A stretch of 25,348 bases of DNA from an uncultured Campylobacter sp. GTDB taxonomy: Bacteria; Campylobacterota; Campylobacteria; Campylobacterales; Campylobacteraceae. The notes under the pieces were generated by a model. It had not been told where the DNA came from and did no database searches. It worked only from the letters and a program-made list of their open reading frames with translations. Each line of letters starts with the position of its first letter. Position 1 is the first letter of the stretch. Shown here in pieces: positions 13,373 to 21,940 of this stretch. The stretch spans positions 1 to 25,348 of the forward strand of contig CAKVDW010000019.1 of NCBI GenBank assembly GCA_934728065.1, read 5' to 3'. The position numbers and the translations under genes are program-made.

Positions 13373-15854
13373 CGTTTTTTTAATCCTTTTTGCCGTGCTT
13401 AAAATAGGCTTTAGCCTTGATAGCATCCAAACCCATATTTTTAGTATTGATGAATTATATATTAAATTAGATAAGAAACTCACAATAAAAGCAAAAAAAG
13501 TTGAAATTTTTGACAAAAAAAACCAAGATGAAGCCTTAGGCTTAAATGATATTTCCCAAGATATAGCAAGATTAAAATACCTTTACTTCTTTTTTCAAGA
13601 AATTGACATACAAAATCTTCATATAAAAGGACACGATGTTGCCCTTTTGTTTAAAGATGATGAATTTGTAGCGGATAATGACTTTATGTATTTAAAGTTA
13701 AATTTAGGCAAAAGTGAGCAAAATATCAGTGCTGATGTCAAGGAGCTTGTTTTAAAAGGAGTTGATGCAAATATTAGCGCAAATATCAACATAGACACAA
13801 AACAAGAAAGCTATGTTTTTAATGCTAAAGCAAATTCTGATAAATTGCGTTTTGACTTTAACCTCACTTATGATAACAAGCACCTTGAATTTAAATTTGA
13901 CAAACTTACTGTAAAAAATATGCGAGAAATTTTTGCCTTTCTTGATAAAAATACCAAAATAAATAAAAATTTAAGCAAATGGGTAGGGCAAAGGGCTGTG
14001 GCTAAACTTTATCATTTTGATTATATACAAGCTAAAGTTGATTTTGGTAAAAATACAACTGTGAGCGAGCTTTCAGGGCTTGGTTTTGCAAGTGATTTGG
14101 TGGTGAAGTTAGATGAAAACATTACAGGCATACAAATTCCTTATGTGGATATAAATTTAAGCAAGGAAAAGCTTGATTTTAACTTTGATAAAGCAAGTTT
14201 TAATGGAAAGGATTTAAGCGCAAGTAAGGTATATCTTTATGATATAACTCAGCCTAAAAAGGTGGGCATTTGGCTTCATATAGTATCAAATGAACTCTTA
14301 CTTGATGAAAAAATGCAAGAATTATTAAAAGTTTATAATATTACCATTCCATTTGTCCAAGATATAGGCACTGTGATGAGTGATTTTAATTTAAGCGCAC
14401 CCTTTTCAGACCTTAAGAAAATGACATATAGTGGGAATTTTCAAATAGAAAATTCTCATTTTATCACCGCGAATTTATCGGTGCAAAAAGGCAAGGTTTT
14501 GCTTGAAAAAGGCAAGGTTTTGCTTGATGGTTTTAAGATAAAGAATGATTTTTTAGAGGCTGATTTTAATGCAAGCATTGATTTGGTCCAAAAAAGCGGT
14601 GTTTTTGATACTGAGCTTTTTAAGCTGTATTTTAAAGATATTTTAAATTTGCCAAAACAAAGTTTAAAGCTTGATTTATCTTACAAAAATGGTGTTTTTG
14701 TCGAGGCAAAGGCTTTGAATTTAACATTAAATTTTAGCAATGGTTTGAGTTTTAACCTGCTTAAGCCAGAAAAATTTAAAGAATATTCGCCTATAATGCA
14801 AGAATTTGATATTCAAAGCATTGAAAATCTTGCTTTTGAAACTAAGGATTTTAAAGAATATATCATAAAGCTCACAAAGGCTTATTTTAAAAGCGATTTA
14901 TTGGTAAGAAGTGATGGAAAAGCTTATGATAACGATGATTTTACGATAAGAAAAAAAGATGATTTGCTTGAGATAAGTAATTCAAGCACTTTGTTTAATT
15001 TTTCTTTAAGGAAAAATAATATCAAAATAAGGGCTAAAAACCTTTTTTACCGCGTAAAAAATAGCTCCAAAGCGGATAAAATTAATTACAACATAGAGCT
15101 TAAAGGGTCAAATTTTGGTGTCTTGCTTGATGATTTGGATAAAAGTTTGCATTTTGATGAGGTGGATTTTAGTTCTCAAAAAGGTAATGTAAAGTTGCAA
15201 GCAAATAAAGGGCAAACTTCATTTGAATTAAAGAAAAACAGTAAAGAATTTTTAATGAATATAAACAACATAAGCGACACTGTGGCAAATGATTTTTTCC
15301 GCAAAAAAATGTTTCAAAACGGTGTTTTTAGTGTCCATATACAAGGCGAGAGCGAGAAAAATTACAAGGGTAGGATACTCATCAATGATACCTTTATGAA
15401 AGAGCTTAAAATTCATAACCAGCTCATCAGCTTTATTGATGCTATACCGAGTTTAGCACTGTTTAAAGCTCCTACCTTTAATGAAAAGGGCTTGAATATC
15501 CAAAAAGGAGCGATACTTTTTGAAAGAACAAAGGACAATATACACATAAGCGCTCTTACCTTTGATGGAGATAGTGTTGATGTTTTGGGTTCTGGAAATA
15601 TTGATTTAAACAAAAGCACTATAAATATAAAGCTTGAGCTACAAACCCTTAAGTCAGCATCCCAAATCATCGATAAAATTCCCATTATAAATCAAGTTAT
15701 ACTTGGAACAGATAGGGTTATAAGCACTCAAATTTTAGTAAGTGGAAATTTAGACAAACCACAATTTCGTTCGCAAATTATCAAAGAAGCCATACAGTTG
15801 CCTTTCAATCTCCTAAAAAACATTATTGAAATGCCTTCAACTTGGTTTAAATAA
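13332..15854 (+). CDS. Large AsmA/TamB-like envelope protein
   Basis: An 840-aa protein with an N-terminal signal anchor (MKKKILWFLTSVFIVFLILF) and a long body of alternating beta-strand repeats rich in Lys, Asp, Phe and Asn. This is the architecture of AsmA-like proteins that bridge the periplasm and are linked to phospholipid transport to the outer membrane. The C-terminal part (IDAIPSLALFKAPTFNEKGL, DVLGSGNIDLNKSTINIKLELQTLKSA, VSGNLDKPQF) is the AsmA-like C-terminal domain. An earlier in-frame TTG at 13326 is less likely than this ATG. C. jejuni Cj0530 occupies the same place as I recall. Residues near 385-398 contain a perfect seven-residue duplication (KGKVLLE, KGKVLLD). Exact role unproven. 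Confidence 0.8.
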   Translation: MKKKILWFLTSVFIVFLILFAVLKIGFSLDSIQTHIFSIDELYIKLDKKLTIKAKKVEIFDKKNQDEALGLNDISQDIARLKYLYFFFQEIDIQNLHIKGHDVALLFKDDEFVADNDFMYLKLNLGKSEQNISADVKELVLKGVDANISANINIDTKQESYVFNAKANSDKLRFDFNLTYDNKHLEFKFDKLTVKNMREIFAFLDKNTKINKNLSKWVGQRAVAKLYHFDYIQAKVDFGKNTTVSELSGLGFASDLVVKLDENITGIQIPYVDINLSKEKLDFNFDKASFNGKDLSASKVYLYDITQPKKVGIWLHIVSNELLLDEKMQELLKVYNITIPFVQDIGTVMSDFNLSAPFSDLKKMTYSGNFQIENSHFITANLSVQKGKVLLEKGKVLLDGFKIKNDFLEADFNASIDLVQKSGVFDTELFKLYFKDILNLPKQSLKLDLSYKNGVFVEAKALNLTLNFSNGLSFNLLKPEKFKEYSPIMQEFDIQSIENLAFETKDFKEYIIKLTKAYFKSDLLVRSDGKAYDNDDFTIRKKDDLLEISNSSTLFNFSLRKNNIKIRAKNLFYRVKNSSKADKINYNIELKGSNFGVLLDDLDKSLHFDEVDFSSQKGNVKLQANKGQTSFELKKNSKEFLMNINNISDTVANDFFRKKMFQNGVFSVHIQGESEKNYKGRILINDTFMKELKIHNQLISFIDAIPSLALFKAPTFNEKGLNIQKGAILFERTKDNIHISALTFDGDSVDVLGSGNIDLNKSTINIKLELQTLKSASQIIDKIPIINQVILGTDRVISTQILVSGNLDKPQFRSQIIKEAIQLPFNLLKNIIEMPSTWFK
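14485..14526 (+). repeat. Perfect tandem repeat, two copies of 21 bp
   Basis: Two identical adjacent 21-base units (14485-14505 and 14506-14526) inside the AsmA-like gene, encoding KGKVLLE-KGKVLLD. The unit is a multiple of three, so copy-number change would keep the frame. Confidence 0.9.
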
Positions 15855-15929
15855 ACTTATAAAATGCTTAAATTGTATTTTTTTGATTGAATTCAAAATA
15901 ATATTTTCTCAAAATAATCCTTTTTGGTG

Positions 15930-15935
15930 TATAAT
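15930..15935 (+). promoter_or_regulatory. -10 box of the icd-mdh-oorDABC operon
   Basis: TATAAT in the context TTTTTGGTGTATAATCAC; predicted start near 15942, leader about 30 nt ending with AAAAAGGAAC before the icd ATG. No other strong promoter is evident before oorD. Confidence 0.6.
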
Positions 15936-15971
15936 CACAAATGAAAATATTCTAAATGAAAAAGGAACAAG

Positions 15972-18170
15972 ATGACTTATACACTCACAGACGAATCACC
16001 AGCCCTAGCGACTTACTCCTTTTTGCCTATTGTTAAGGCTTTTTTAGGCAGTGCAAACATAGTCGTAAAAACAGCCGATATTTCTTTATCGGGTAGAATT
16101 TTGGCAAGTTTTAATGAAAACTTAACTCCCGCACAGCAACAAGAAGATGCTCTAGCTAAACTTGGCGAATTGGTGCAAAATCCAAATGCGATTTTGATTA
16201 AAACACCAAACATTTCAGCCTCTATTCCCCAACTTAAAGCAGCCATTAAAGAGCTTCAAGAAAAGGGCTATAAAGTGCCAAATTACCCTGATGAGCCAAA
16301 AAACGAAGATGAAAAGAAAATCAAAGAAAAATACCAAAAAGTGCTTGGTTCAGCTGTAAATCCTGTTTTAAGGCAAGGAAATTCAGACCGCCGTTGCACA
16401 AAAGCTGTAAAAGAATACGCCAAACACAATCCTTACAAGGTTGTGCCTTTTGAAAAGAATTCAAAAACCAAAGTTTCTTATATGAAAGATGGAGACTTCT
16501 TTTCAAACGAAAAAGCCATTTTGGTGAAAAATAATTGCACTGCGAGGATAGAATTTGTTGCAAATGATGGCACTGTAACTGTTTTAAAAGACAAGCTTAA
16601 TTTGCAAAAAGATGAAATTTTAGACTGTTCTTTTATGAGTGCTAAAAAGCTTGATGAGTTTTATAAAGAGCAAATTGAAGCCAGCAAGAAAGAAAACTTG
16701 CTTTTGTCTTTGCATTTAAAAGCCACTATGATGAAAGTAAGCGACCCTGTGATTTTTGGACATTGTGTAAAGACTTATTTTAAGGAATTGTTTGATAAAT
16801 TTGAAGCTGAATTTAAGGCTTTGGGTGTCAATGAAAACAACGGTGTAAGCGAGCTTTTAAATAAGATTGAAAACTCAAGCAAAAAAGATGAAATCTTAAA
16901 GCTTTATAATGAAATTTTAGGCAAAAGTGCTGATTTATCTATGGTTAATTCTGACAAAGGTATCACAAACTTACACATACCAAGTGATGTTATAGTCGAT
17001 GCTTCAATGCCAGCTATGCTTAAAAATGGCGCAAAACTTTGGGATAAAGATGGCAAAGAAAGAGATACAAACGCTTTAATCCCTGATAAAACCTATGCAC
17101 AAGTTTATGAGGCTGTGCTTGAGGACTTGCATAAAAACGGCACGCTTGAGCCAAGCAAACTAGGCAGCGTATCAAATGTGGGTTTAATGGCTAAAAAAGC
17201 TCAAGAATACGGCTCACACGATAAGACCTTTATCCTTAAAGATAGTGGCACTGTTCGTATAGTGGCAAATAATGAAACCTTGCTTGAGCAAAAGCTTGAA
17301 AAGAATGACATTTTTAGGGCTTGTCAAGCAAAGATTGATGCCATTATGAATTGGATAGATTTAGGCATAGAGCGAGCAAAGAGTTCCGGCGAAGAGGCTA
17401 TTTTTTGGCTTGACAAACAAAGAGCAAGCGACAAGATAATGATTGATTTAGTTCAAAAAAGACTTAAGGAAAAGGGCGCGAATTTAGCCATTTTAAGTCC
17501 AAAAGAAGCTTGCTTAAAAAGCCTTGAGATAATAAGAGCTGGTAAAAATACCATAAGCATTACAGGTAATGTTTTAAGAGATTATCTTACCGACCTTTTC
17601 CCTATTTTAGAGCTTGGAACGAGTGCAAAAATGCTTTCTATCGTGCCTATGTTAAACGGTGGGGCTATGTTTGAAACAGGAGCTGGCGGCTCTGCACCAA
17701 AACAAGTTGAACAACTTGTGAGTGAAAATCACTTGCGTTGGGATAGTCTTGGTGAGTTTTTAGCCTTGCAGGCAAGTTTGGAGTTTTTTGCCGAAAAAAG
17801 AAGTAATTACAGGGCAAAGGTTTTGGCTGAATGCCTTGATGAAGCCATAGGACAGTGGCTAGAAAGCAACAAAAGTCCATCAAGAAAGGTTAAAGAAGAT
17901 GATAACCGCACAAGCCATTTTTATTTGGCTATGTATTGGGCTAATGAGCTTGCAAGACAGGGAAATGAAAAAGAATTGCAAAGCATTTTTAAAGAAGTTT
18001 CCATAAAGTTAAGCTCAAATGAGGAGCAAATAAGAGCTGAATTCATTGATGAGCAGGGAAAAAAGGTTGATTTGGGCGGATATTATAAGCTTGATGATGA
18101 AAAGACAAAGAGTATTATGTGTCCAAGTAAAAGTTTTAATTCTATCATAGCGAGCATTGTGAGAAGATGA
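15972..18170 (+). CDS. icd: Monomeric NADP-dependent isocitrate dehydrogenase
   Basis: Converts isocitrate to 2-oxoglutarate and CO2, making NADPH, in the cytoplasm. The 732-aa length is that of the monomeric IDH-II type (about 740 aa), unrelated in size to the 400-aa dimeric enzyme. Conserved stretches include LSGRILASF, SASIPQLKAAIKELQ, GSAVNPVLRQGNSDRR, HLKATMMKVSDPVIFGH, SNVGLMAKKAQEYGSHDKTF and LNGGAMFETGAGGSAPKQVE. A strong AAAGGA ribosome site precedes the ATG. Its TGA overlaps the mdh start (ATGA), so the two are coupled. It feeds 2-oxoglutarate to the oor enzyme encoded downstream. Confidence 0.97.
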   Translation: MTYTLTDESPALATYSFLPIVKAFLGSANIVVKTADISLSGRILASFNENLTPAQQQEDALAKLGELVQNPNAILIKTPNISASIPQLKAAIKELQEKGYKVPNYPDEPKNEDEKKIKEKYQKVLGSAVNPVLRQGNSDRRCTKAVKEYAKHNPYKVVPFEKNSKTKVSYMKDGDFFSNEKAILVKNNCTARIEFVANDGTVTVLKDKLNLQKDEILDCSFMSAKKLDEFYKEQIEASKKENLLLSLHLKATMMKVSDPVIFGHCVKTYFKELFDKFEAEFKALGVNENNGVSELLNKIENSSKKDEILKLYNEILGKSADLSMVNSDKGITNLHIPSDVIVDASMPAMLKNGAKLWDKDGKERDTNALIPDKTYAQVYEAVLEDLHKNGTLEPSKLGSVSNVGLMAKKAQEYGSHDKTFILKDSGTVRIVANNETLLEQKLEKNDIFRACQAKIDAIMNWIDLGIERAKSSGEEAIFWLDKQRASDKIMIDLVQKRLKEKGANLAILSPKEACLKSLEIIRAGKNTISITGNVLRDYLTDLFPILELGTSAKMLSIVPMLNGGAMFETGAGGSAPKQVEQLVSENHLRWDSLGEFLALQASLEFFAEKRSNYRAKVLAECLDEAIGQWLESNKSPSRKVKEDDNRTSHFYLAMYWANELARQGNEKELQSIFKEVSIKLSSNEEQIRAEFIDEQGKKVDLGGYYKLDDEKTKSIMCPSKSFNSIIASIVRR

Positions 18171-19063
18171 AAATAACAGTTATAGGCGGAGGAAATGTCG
18201 GCTTAAGCCTTGCTTATGCTTTGATTTTAAGGCAAGCTTGCGATGAGATTGTTTTGATTGAAAGAGATGAGGATAAAATCATCGCTAGGGATTTAGAACT
18301 TAGTCAAAGTATAGCCGCTTTAAATCTTGACATATCCTTAACCTGCACGAGTGAGTATGATAAGTGTGTGGGAAGCGATATAGTCGTTTTTTGTGCTGGC
18401 TTTCCAAGAAAGGCTGGACAAAGCAGAAATGAGCTTTTGCAAACTAATGCGAACATTATGCTTGACTGTGCTAAAAAGCTTAAAAATTTCGTGCCAAATC
18501 CTCTTTTTATCATACTTACAAACCCTGTTGATTTTCTGCTTAATACTCTTTATGAAAGCAAGATTTTTGATTCTAAAAAAATCATCGCTATGGCTGGAAC
18601 GCTTGATAATGCGAGATTTAAATATGAACTTGCTAAAAAATTTGAATGCAGCACTTTGGATATAGACACCAAACTCATAGGCTTTCACAATGATGATATG
18701 GTACTTTTAAAGTCGCATTCTTTGTATAAAAATCAAAAAATATCAGATATTTTAAGCGAGAATGAATTTGAGTATATAGAAAATGAAGTCAAAACAGGTG
18801 GCGCTAAGGTGATAAAACATCTAAAAACATCAGCTTATCTTGCGCCAGCTGCTGCTTGTGTAAGAATGATAGAATCCATTCGCACGGGTGAATTTTTGGC
18901 AATGAGCGTGATACTTCACGGCGAATACGGTATAGAAAATAAAGCCTTTGGCGTTTTGGCAAGGCTTAATTTAAACGGCGTTGTCGAGCTTTCAAATTTG
19001 CATTTAAGCGAGGATGAAAAAATAAAGCTTGATGAATCTTTGAGGAAAAATGACTATTTGTAA
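18167..19063 (+). CDS. mdh: Malate dehydrogenase (NAD-dependent, LDH-like family)
   Basis: Interconverts malate and oxaloacetate. The 298-aa protein starts with the nucleotide-binding MKITVIGGGNVGLSLA, has an acidic residue ending strand 2 (VLIERDED) and the substrate arginines in GFPRKAGQSRNEL, where Arg-x-x-x-x-x-Arg points to malate rather than lactate. ILTNPVDFLLNTLYES and AGTLDNARFKYELA match the family. The catalytic histidine sits in GFHNDDMVLL, whereas most family members have HGD; the C. jejuni enzyme shares this HND form as I recall it, so it is not a defect. It overlaps icd by four bases. In C. jejuni sucC and sucD follow; here they do not. Confidence 0.93.
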   Translation: MKITVIGGGNVGLSLAYALILRQACDEIVLIERDEDKIIARDLELSQSIAALNLDISLTCTSEYDKCVGSDIVVFCAGFPRKAGQSRNELLQTNANIMLDCAKKLKNFVPNPLFIILTNPVDFLLNTLYESKIFDSKKIIAMAGTLDNARFKYELAKKFECSTLDIDTKLIGFHNDDMVLLKSHSLYKNQKISDILSENEFEYIENEVKTGGAKVIKHLKTSAYLAPAAACVRMIESIRTGEFLAMSVILHGEYGIENKAFGVLARLNLNGVVELSNLHLSEDEKIKLDESLRKNDYL

Positions 19064-19070
19064 AGGAAAA

Positions 19071-19103
19071 ATGATGAATTTAACTTGTAAGGAAGAAAAA
19101 TGA
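19071..19103 (+). CDS. Ten-codon ORF coupled to oorD
   Basis: ATG ATG AAT... encodes MMNLTCKEEK. It has a strong ribosome site (AAAGGAAAA, just after the mdh stop), and its TGA overlaps the oorD ATG in an ATGA junction, the same coupling used at icd/mdh and oorB/oorC. It sits exactly where C. jejuni has sucCD. It may be a remnant of a lost gene's ends or a short leader cistron that brings ribosomes to oorD. Nothing shows that the peptide itself has a function. Confidence 0.4.
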   Translation: MMNLTCKEEK

Positions 19104-19408
19104 GTATAACTGCTCCAAAAGATACACCCGTTTGGGTGAATGAACACAGGTGCAAGGCTTGCAATATCTGTGTAAGTTATTGTCCTGCTGGTGTTTTAGC
19201 TATGCGCGATGATGTCAATGCTGTTTTAGGGAAGATGATTGAGGTCATTCACCCTGAATCCTGTATAGGTTGCACGGAATGTGAAGTGCATTGCCCAGAC
19301 TTTGCTATTATGGTTGCTGCAAGAACTGAGTTTAAATTTAACAAGCTCACTCCAGAAGCAAAGGAAAGAGCTTCGGCTATCAAGCAAAATAATTATAAGA
19401 AAGTGTAG
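19100..19408 (+). CDS. oorD: 2-oxoglutarate:acceptor oxidoreductase, ferredoxin-like delta subunit
   Basis: Electron-transfer subunit with two [4Fe-4S] motifs, CKACNICVSYCP (about residues 14-25) and CIGCTECEVHCP (about 54-65). It carries electrons from the OorA/B active site to a flavodoxin or ferredoxin acceptor. The 102-aa length is usual. AAGGAAG lies just before the ATG. The complex converts 2-oxoglutarate and CoA to succinyl-CoA and CO2 in place of the NAD-linked dehydrogenase, and is oxygen-sensitive in Campylobacter and Helicobacter. Confidence 0.95.
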   Translation: MSITAPKDTPVWVNEHRCKACNICVSYCPAGVLAMRDDVNAVLGKMIEVIHPESCIGCTECEVHCPDFAIMVAARTEFKFNKLTPEAKERASAIKQNNYKKV

Positions 19409-19417
19409 GTAATTACG

Positions 19418-20542
19418 ATGAGAGAATTAGTAGCAACAGGAAATGCCTTAGTCGCTAAGGCAGCGATTGAATGCGGTTGTAGATTTTTTGGTGGTTACCC
19501 TATAACGCCAAGTTCTGAAATAGCTCACGAGCTATCCAAGCTTTTGCCAGCAAATGATGGCACTTTCATACAAATGGAAGATGAAATTTCAGGTATTAGC
19601 GTAACCATAGGTGCAGCAATGAGTGGAGTAAAGGCGATGACGGCAAGTTCGGGTCCGGGAATTTCTTTAAAAGCAGAGCAAATAGGCTATGCTTTCATTG
19701 CTGAAATTCCACTTGTTATTGCTAATGTTATGCGTGGGGGACCATCAACAGGACTTCCTACACGCGTGGCGCAGGGGGATTTGTGGCAGGCAAAAGCACC
19801 AACTCACGGTGATTATGCAAGTATAGCTTTAGCTCCAGCTTCTTTGGAGGAATCTTATAATGAAACCATAAGAGCCTTTAATTTAGCCGAGCAACTAATG
19901 ACACCTGTTTTCTTGCTTTTAGATGAAACTGTTGGGCATATGAATGGTAAGGCTAAAATTCCTGATTTAAATGAACTTAAAATCATCAACAGAGCTAAAT
20001 TTAGCGGAGATAAGAAAGATTATAAGCCTTATGCAGCAGCTGAAAATGAAGCTGCGGTGCTTAATCCTTTCTTTGAGGGGTATCGTTATCACATAACAGG
20101 ACTTCATCACGGCGACATAGGCTTTCCAACTGAGGATGGCGACATTGTTAAAAGAAATATAGAAAGGCTTTTTGGCAAGATAAAAAGTAGGGTAGATGAA
20201 ATTTGCACTTATGAAGAGTTTATGCTTGATGATGCAGATTTTCTCATTATCGCTTATGGTAGCGTTAGCCGCTCTGTTAAAGATGCTATTTTAAGATTAA
20301 GAGAGCAAGGTGTTAAGGTGGGCTTGTTCCGCCCTATCACCTTGTATCCTGTTGCCGAAAAGAAAATCGCTCAAGTGGTTAATAACTTCAAAAAAGTAAT
20401 GGTTTGCGAGCTTAATATGGGACAGTATTTAGAAGAAATTCAAAGAGTGAGCAAAAGAGATGATTTAATCGCTTTTGTTCGTGCAAATGGGCGTCCTTTA
20501 ACGCCAAGTGAAATTATAGCCAAAGTAAAGGAGAACATATAA
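19418..20542 (+). CDS. oorA: 2-oxoglutarate:acceptor oxidoreductase, alpha subunit
   Basis: The 374-aa subunit carries the pyrimidine-side TPP fold of 2-oxoacid:ferredoxin oxidoreductases. Typical stretches are GCRFFGGYPITPSSEIAHEL, MEDEISGISVTIGAAMSGVKAMTASSGPGISLKAEQIGYA, MRGGPSTGLPTRVAQGDLWQ and the C-terminal transketolase-like part LIIAYGSVSRSVKDA...VGLFRPITLYP. It starts nine bases after oorD and ends one base before oorB. The order oorD-A-B-C is that of Campylobacter and Helicobacter. Confidence 0.96.
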   Translation: MRELVATGNALVAKAAIECGCRFFGGYPITPSSEIAHELSKLLPANDGTFIQMEDEISGISVTIGAAMSGVKAMTASSGPGISLKAEQIGYAFIAEIPLVIANVMRGGPSTGLPTRVAQGDLWQAKAPTHGDYASIALAPASLEESYNETIRAFNLAEQLMTPVFLLLDETVGHMNGKAKIPDLNELKIINRAKFSGDKKDYKPYAAAENEAAVLNPFFEGYRYHITGLHHGDIGFPTEDGDIVKRNIERLFGKIKSRVDEICTYEEFMLDDADFLIIAYGSVSRSVKDAILRLREQGVKVGLFRPITLYPVAEKKIAQVVNNFKKVMVCELNMGQYLEEIQRVSKRDDLIAFVRANGRPLTPSEIIAKVKENI

Positions 20543-20543
20543 A

Positions 20544-21389
20544 ATGGCTTTTGATTATGATGAGTATTTAAGAGTAGATAAAATGCCTACTCAGTGGTGC
20601 TGGGGTTGTGGTGATGGCGTTGTGCTTAAATGTATAATCCGTGCCATTCAAAAGATAGGTTGGAAAATGGACGATGTGTGCCTAGTTTCTGGCATAGGGT
20701 GTAGTGGTAGAATGAGTTCTTATGTTAATTGCAACACCGTTCATACCACACACGGCAGGGCTATTGCTTATGCTACGGGTATAAAGCTTGCAAATCCTAG
20801 CAAACATGTTATCGTAGTGAGCGGAGATGGCGATACACTCGCAATCGGTGGCAATCACACCATACACGGTTGTCGTAGAAACATTGATTTAACACATATA
20901 GTCATCAACAACTTCATCTATGGACTTACAAATTCCCAAACCTCGCCAACAACTCCGCAAGGTTTTTACACTGTTACAGCACAAAAGGGTAATATAGACC
21001 CAAATTTTGATGCTTGCGAGCTTACTAAGGCTGCAGGAGCTAGTTTTGTGGCAAGGGGAAATGTGATTGAAGCAGCAAAGCTTGAAAATCTTATCTTTAA
21101 AGCTTTAAACCATAAGGGTTATAGCTTTGTTGATGTCTTTTCAAACTGCCACATAAATTTAGGTCGCAAAAACAAAATGGGAGAGGCTGTTCAAATGCTT
21201 GATTGGATTAAAAACCGCATTGCTGATAAATCAAGTTTTGAAAAAATGGAGCCTGAGGAAAGAAAGGATAAATTTCCAACGGGAATTTTACACGAGGACA
21301 ATGAAAGAGCAGAGTATTGCCACGCGTATGAAGAAGTGCGTAGGGCATTTAAAGAAAAAAGAATGGTTGATTTAGGAGCTTTAAAATGA
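20544..21389 (+). CDS. oorB: 2-oxoglutarate:acceptor oxidoreductase, beta subunit
   Basis: The 281-aa subunit binds thiamine pyrophosphate: GDGDTLAIGGNHTIHGCRR followed by NIDLTHIVINNFIYGLTNSQ is the TPP and Mg motif (GDGD...NN). CWGCGDG near the N-terminus and CSGR provide cysteines conserved in the family for the proximal iron-sulfur cluster. PTTPQGF and THGRAIAYATGIKLA are also typical. Its stop overlaps the oorC start by four bases. Confidence 0.96.
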   Translation: MAFDYDEYLRVDKMPTQWCWGCGDGVVLKCIIRAIQKIGWKMDDVCLVSGIGCSGRMSSYVNCNTVHTTHGRAIAYATGIKLANPSKHVIVVSGDGDTLAIGGNHTIHGCRRNIDLTHIVINNFIYGLTNSQTSPTTPQGFYTVTAQKGNIDPNFDACELTKAAGASFVARGNVIEAAKLENLIFKALNHKGYSFVDVFSNCHINLGRKNKMGEAVQMLDWIKNRIADKSSFEKMEPEERKDKFPTGILHEDNERAEYCHAYEEVRRAFKEKRMVDLGALK

Positions 21390-21940
21390 AGTATCAATTA
21401 AGATTTGGCGGTGAGGGCGGACAAGGCGTTATCACTGCTGGGGAAATTTTGGCTGAGGCTGCCATAGAGGAAGGGCGTTGCGCTTTTAAGTGTTCAACTT
21501 ATACTTCTCAAGTGCGTGGAGGACCTACAAAGGTTGATATTATCATTGATGATAAAGAAATTTTGTTTCCTTATGCTATTGAGGGCGAGGTAGATTTTAT
21601 GCTTTCAACTGCCGATAAAGGCTATAAAGACTTTAACAAGGGCGTAAAAGATGGCGGTATCATTGTGATAGACCCAAATTTAGTTCATCCTGCCCAAGAT
21701 GATTTTAAAAAATGGAAAATTTACAAAATTCCTATCATCACCATAGCTAAAGATGAGGTGGGTAATGTCGCCACTCAATCAGTCATTGCCCTTGCCATAG
21801 CTGCTTTTATGAGCGAGTGTATAGACTTAGAAAAACTTCGCACTGTAATGCTTGAAACCGTGCCACCTAAAACTAAAGAAGCAAATGCTAAGGCTTTTGA
21901 TTTAGGGGTTAAATACGCCAAAGAAGCCGTAGCCTCTTAA
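21386..21940 (+). CDS. oorC: 2-oxoglutarate:acceptor oxidoreductase, gamma subunit
   Basis: The 184-aa subunit begins KYQLRFGGEGGQGVITAGEILAEAA, the glycine-rich signature of the gamma domain, followed by SQVRGGPTKVDIIIDD. It completes the four-subunit complex and is the last gene of the operon. Its stop overlaps by four bases the stop of the convergent RNA methyltransferase gene, so the two transcripts must overlap at their 3' ends. Confidence 0.96.
   Translation: MKYQLRFGGEGGQGVITAGEILAEAAIEEGRCAFKCSTYTSQVRGGPTKVDIIIDDKEILFPYAIEGEVDFMLSTADKGYKDFNKGVKDGGIIVIDPNLVHPAQDDFKKWKIYKIPIITIAKDEVGNVATQSVIALAIAAFMSECIDLEKLRTVMLETVPPKTKEANAKAFDLGVKYAKEAVAS

Noticed and set aside
13373..13516. Longer MltG of 366 aa
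   Set aside because: It would add a second membrane segment not typical of MltG and extend the head-to-head overlap to 185 bp.
18600..18720. Apparent loss of the HGD catalytic motif in malate dehydrogenase (GFHNDDM)
   Set aside because: The histidine is kept and, as I recall, the C. jejuni enzyme has the same HND form, so this is a lineage feature and not decay.
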